A stretch of DNA of 5,723 nt, taken from NCBI GenBank assembly GCA_947632575.1, contig CANRPV010000098.1, positions 1 to 5,723 on the forward strand, in the 5' to 3' direction. Position numbers and translations under genes: made by a program. Source of the DNA: an uncultured Eggerthellaceae bacterium. Lineage in GTDB: Bacteria > Actinomycetota > Coriobacteriia > Coriobacteriales > Eggerthellaceae. The notes under the pieces were generated by a model, which did not search any database, was not told the origin of the DNA, and saw nothing but the letters and a program-made list of their open reading frames with translations. How positions within the stretch are numbered: the stretch's first letter is position 1; each line of letters starts with the position of its first letter. Of this stretch, positions 5,439 to 5,723 are shown piece after piece.

Positions 5439-5723
5439 TTGATTCTTGATGTGGCAGATGTTGTCAAGCTGGAAAAGTCTATCGCCTCGCAGGGTACTTC
5501 GCTTGCTACCTTGATGGACCGAGCAGGAACTGCCTTAGCTGAAGCCATAATCGATCATTTCTCTTCCTTGGGCGTAGCTGTTCAAGAGAAGGCAGATGTA
5601 GAGGCCGCTGAGGCAGCATATGGGGAAGCAGATGAGGGAGTAAATGATAAGGCGAGCAATGAGGCAGATGAAGACCCCGCTGATAAAGCGGGCGAGGCAG
5701 CAGGTGATAATCCTCTCCACTCC
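5439..5723 (+). CDS. nnrE: NAD(P)H-hydrate epimerase (YjeF N-terminal domain), N-terminal part, cut by right edge
   Basis: The frame is open to the right edge, giving 95 visible residues from TTG 5439. Residues 3-40 match the start of YjeF_N / NAD(P)H-hydrate epimerases: a short strand, a helix of the VVKLEKSIASQGTSLATLM type (8-26), then DRAGTALAEAI (27-37), equivalent to the familiar LM-E-x-AG-x-x-(V/L)-A helix. The enzyme interconverts the R and S forms of hydrated NAD(P)H so that the partner dehydratase can repair them; many bacteria fuse both activities in one protein. In the family a Rossmann strand and a GNNGGDG-type motif should follow soon after this helix. Instead, residues about 49-95 are an Ala/Glu/Asp/Lys-rich low-complexity stretch still running at the window edge. 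The diagnostic catalytic region is therefore not seen, and whether a dehydratase domain is fused cannot be told. The call rests on the N-terminal helix signature alone. Confidence 0.68.
   Translation, partial: MILDVADVVKLEKSIASQGTSLATLMDRAGTALAEAIIDHFSSLGVAVQEKADVEAAEAAYGEADEGVNDKASNEADEDPADKAGEAAGDNPLHS

Noticed and set aside
5676..5692. Hairpin CCCGCT-GATAA-AGCGGG as an intrinsic terminator
   Set aside because: It lies inside the open epimerase-like frame and no T-run follows. It probably reflects the Ala/Asp/Lys-rich codon content.

Overview
The window shows six protein-coding genes, all on the + strand. Base composition is close to balanced (about half G+C by eye, not computed). SD-led starts, a TTG start and the gene content indicate a bacterium. 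The small GTAM-type protein and the DUF6020-type membrane protein are, from memory, common in anaerobic Firmicutes and Coriobacteriia. A mid-GC member of the Coriobacteriia (Eggerthellaceae-like) is my best guess, held loosely. I see no tRNA, rRNA, CRISPR array, insertion sequence or phage gene.

Layout. At 1-1920 lies the 3' part of a large protein, open at the left edge. Its middle holds a possible PsbP/DUF1795-like domain, and its N-terminal half is unrecognised. A 62-residue conserved-type hypothetical protein follows at 1985-2173. Next, at 2219-4015, is a polytopic membrane protein of the DUF6020 / GT-C-like type, carrying an in-frame array of 21-nt repeats in its large outer loop. After about 100 nt with two small inverted repeats comes a stand-alone HIRAN-domain protein (4120-4452). 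A 145-nt spacer containing another 21-nt tandem array leads to a complete ADP-ribosylglycohydrolase (4598-5422). The last gene (from 5439, cut by the right edge) begins like an NAD(P)H-hydrate epimerase and then enters a long acidic, low-complexity stretch. Its Shine-Dalgarno overlaps the previous stop codon, so the last two genes are almost certainly cotranscribed.

How the genes may work together. The right half has a loose nucleotide theme: HIRAN (DNA-end binding in characterised members), ADP-ribose hydrolysis, and repair of hydrated NAD(P)H. This may be chance housekeeping neighbourship. The left half has an unknown, possibly envelope-related protein next to a membrane protein. No convincing sigma-70 promoter or U-tract terminator could be picked out by eye.

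The most distinctive feature is repeated low-complexity sequence. Two independent tandem arrays share a 21-nt (7-codon) period, one inside a gene and one between genes. Three of the genes contain acidic, flexible insertions. I do not see clear evidence of a new defence or mobile system.
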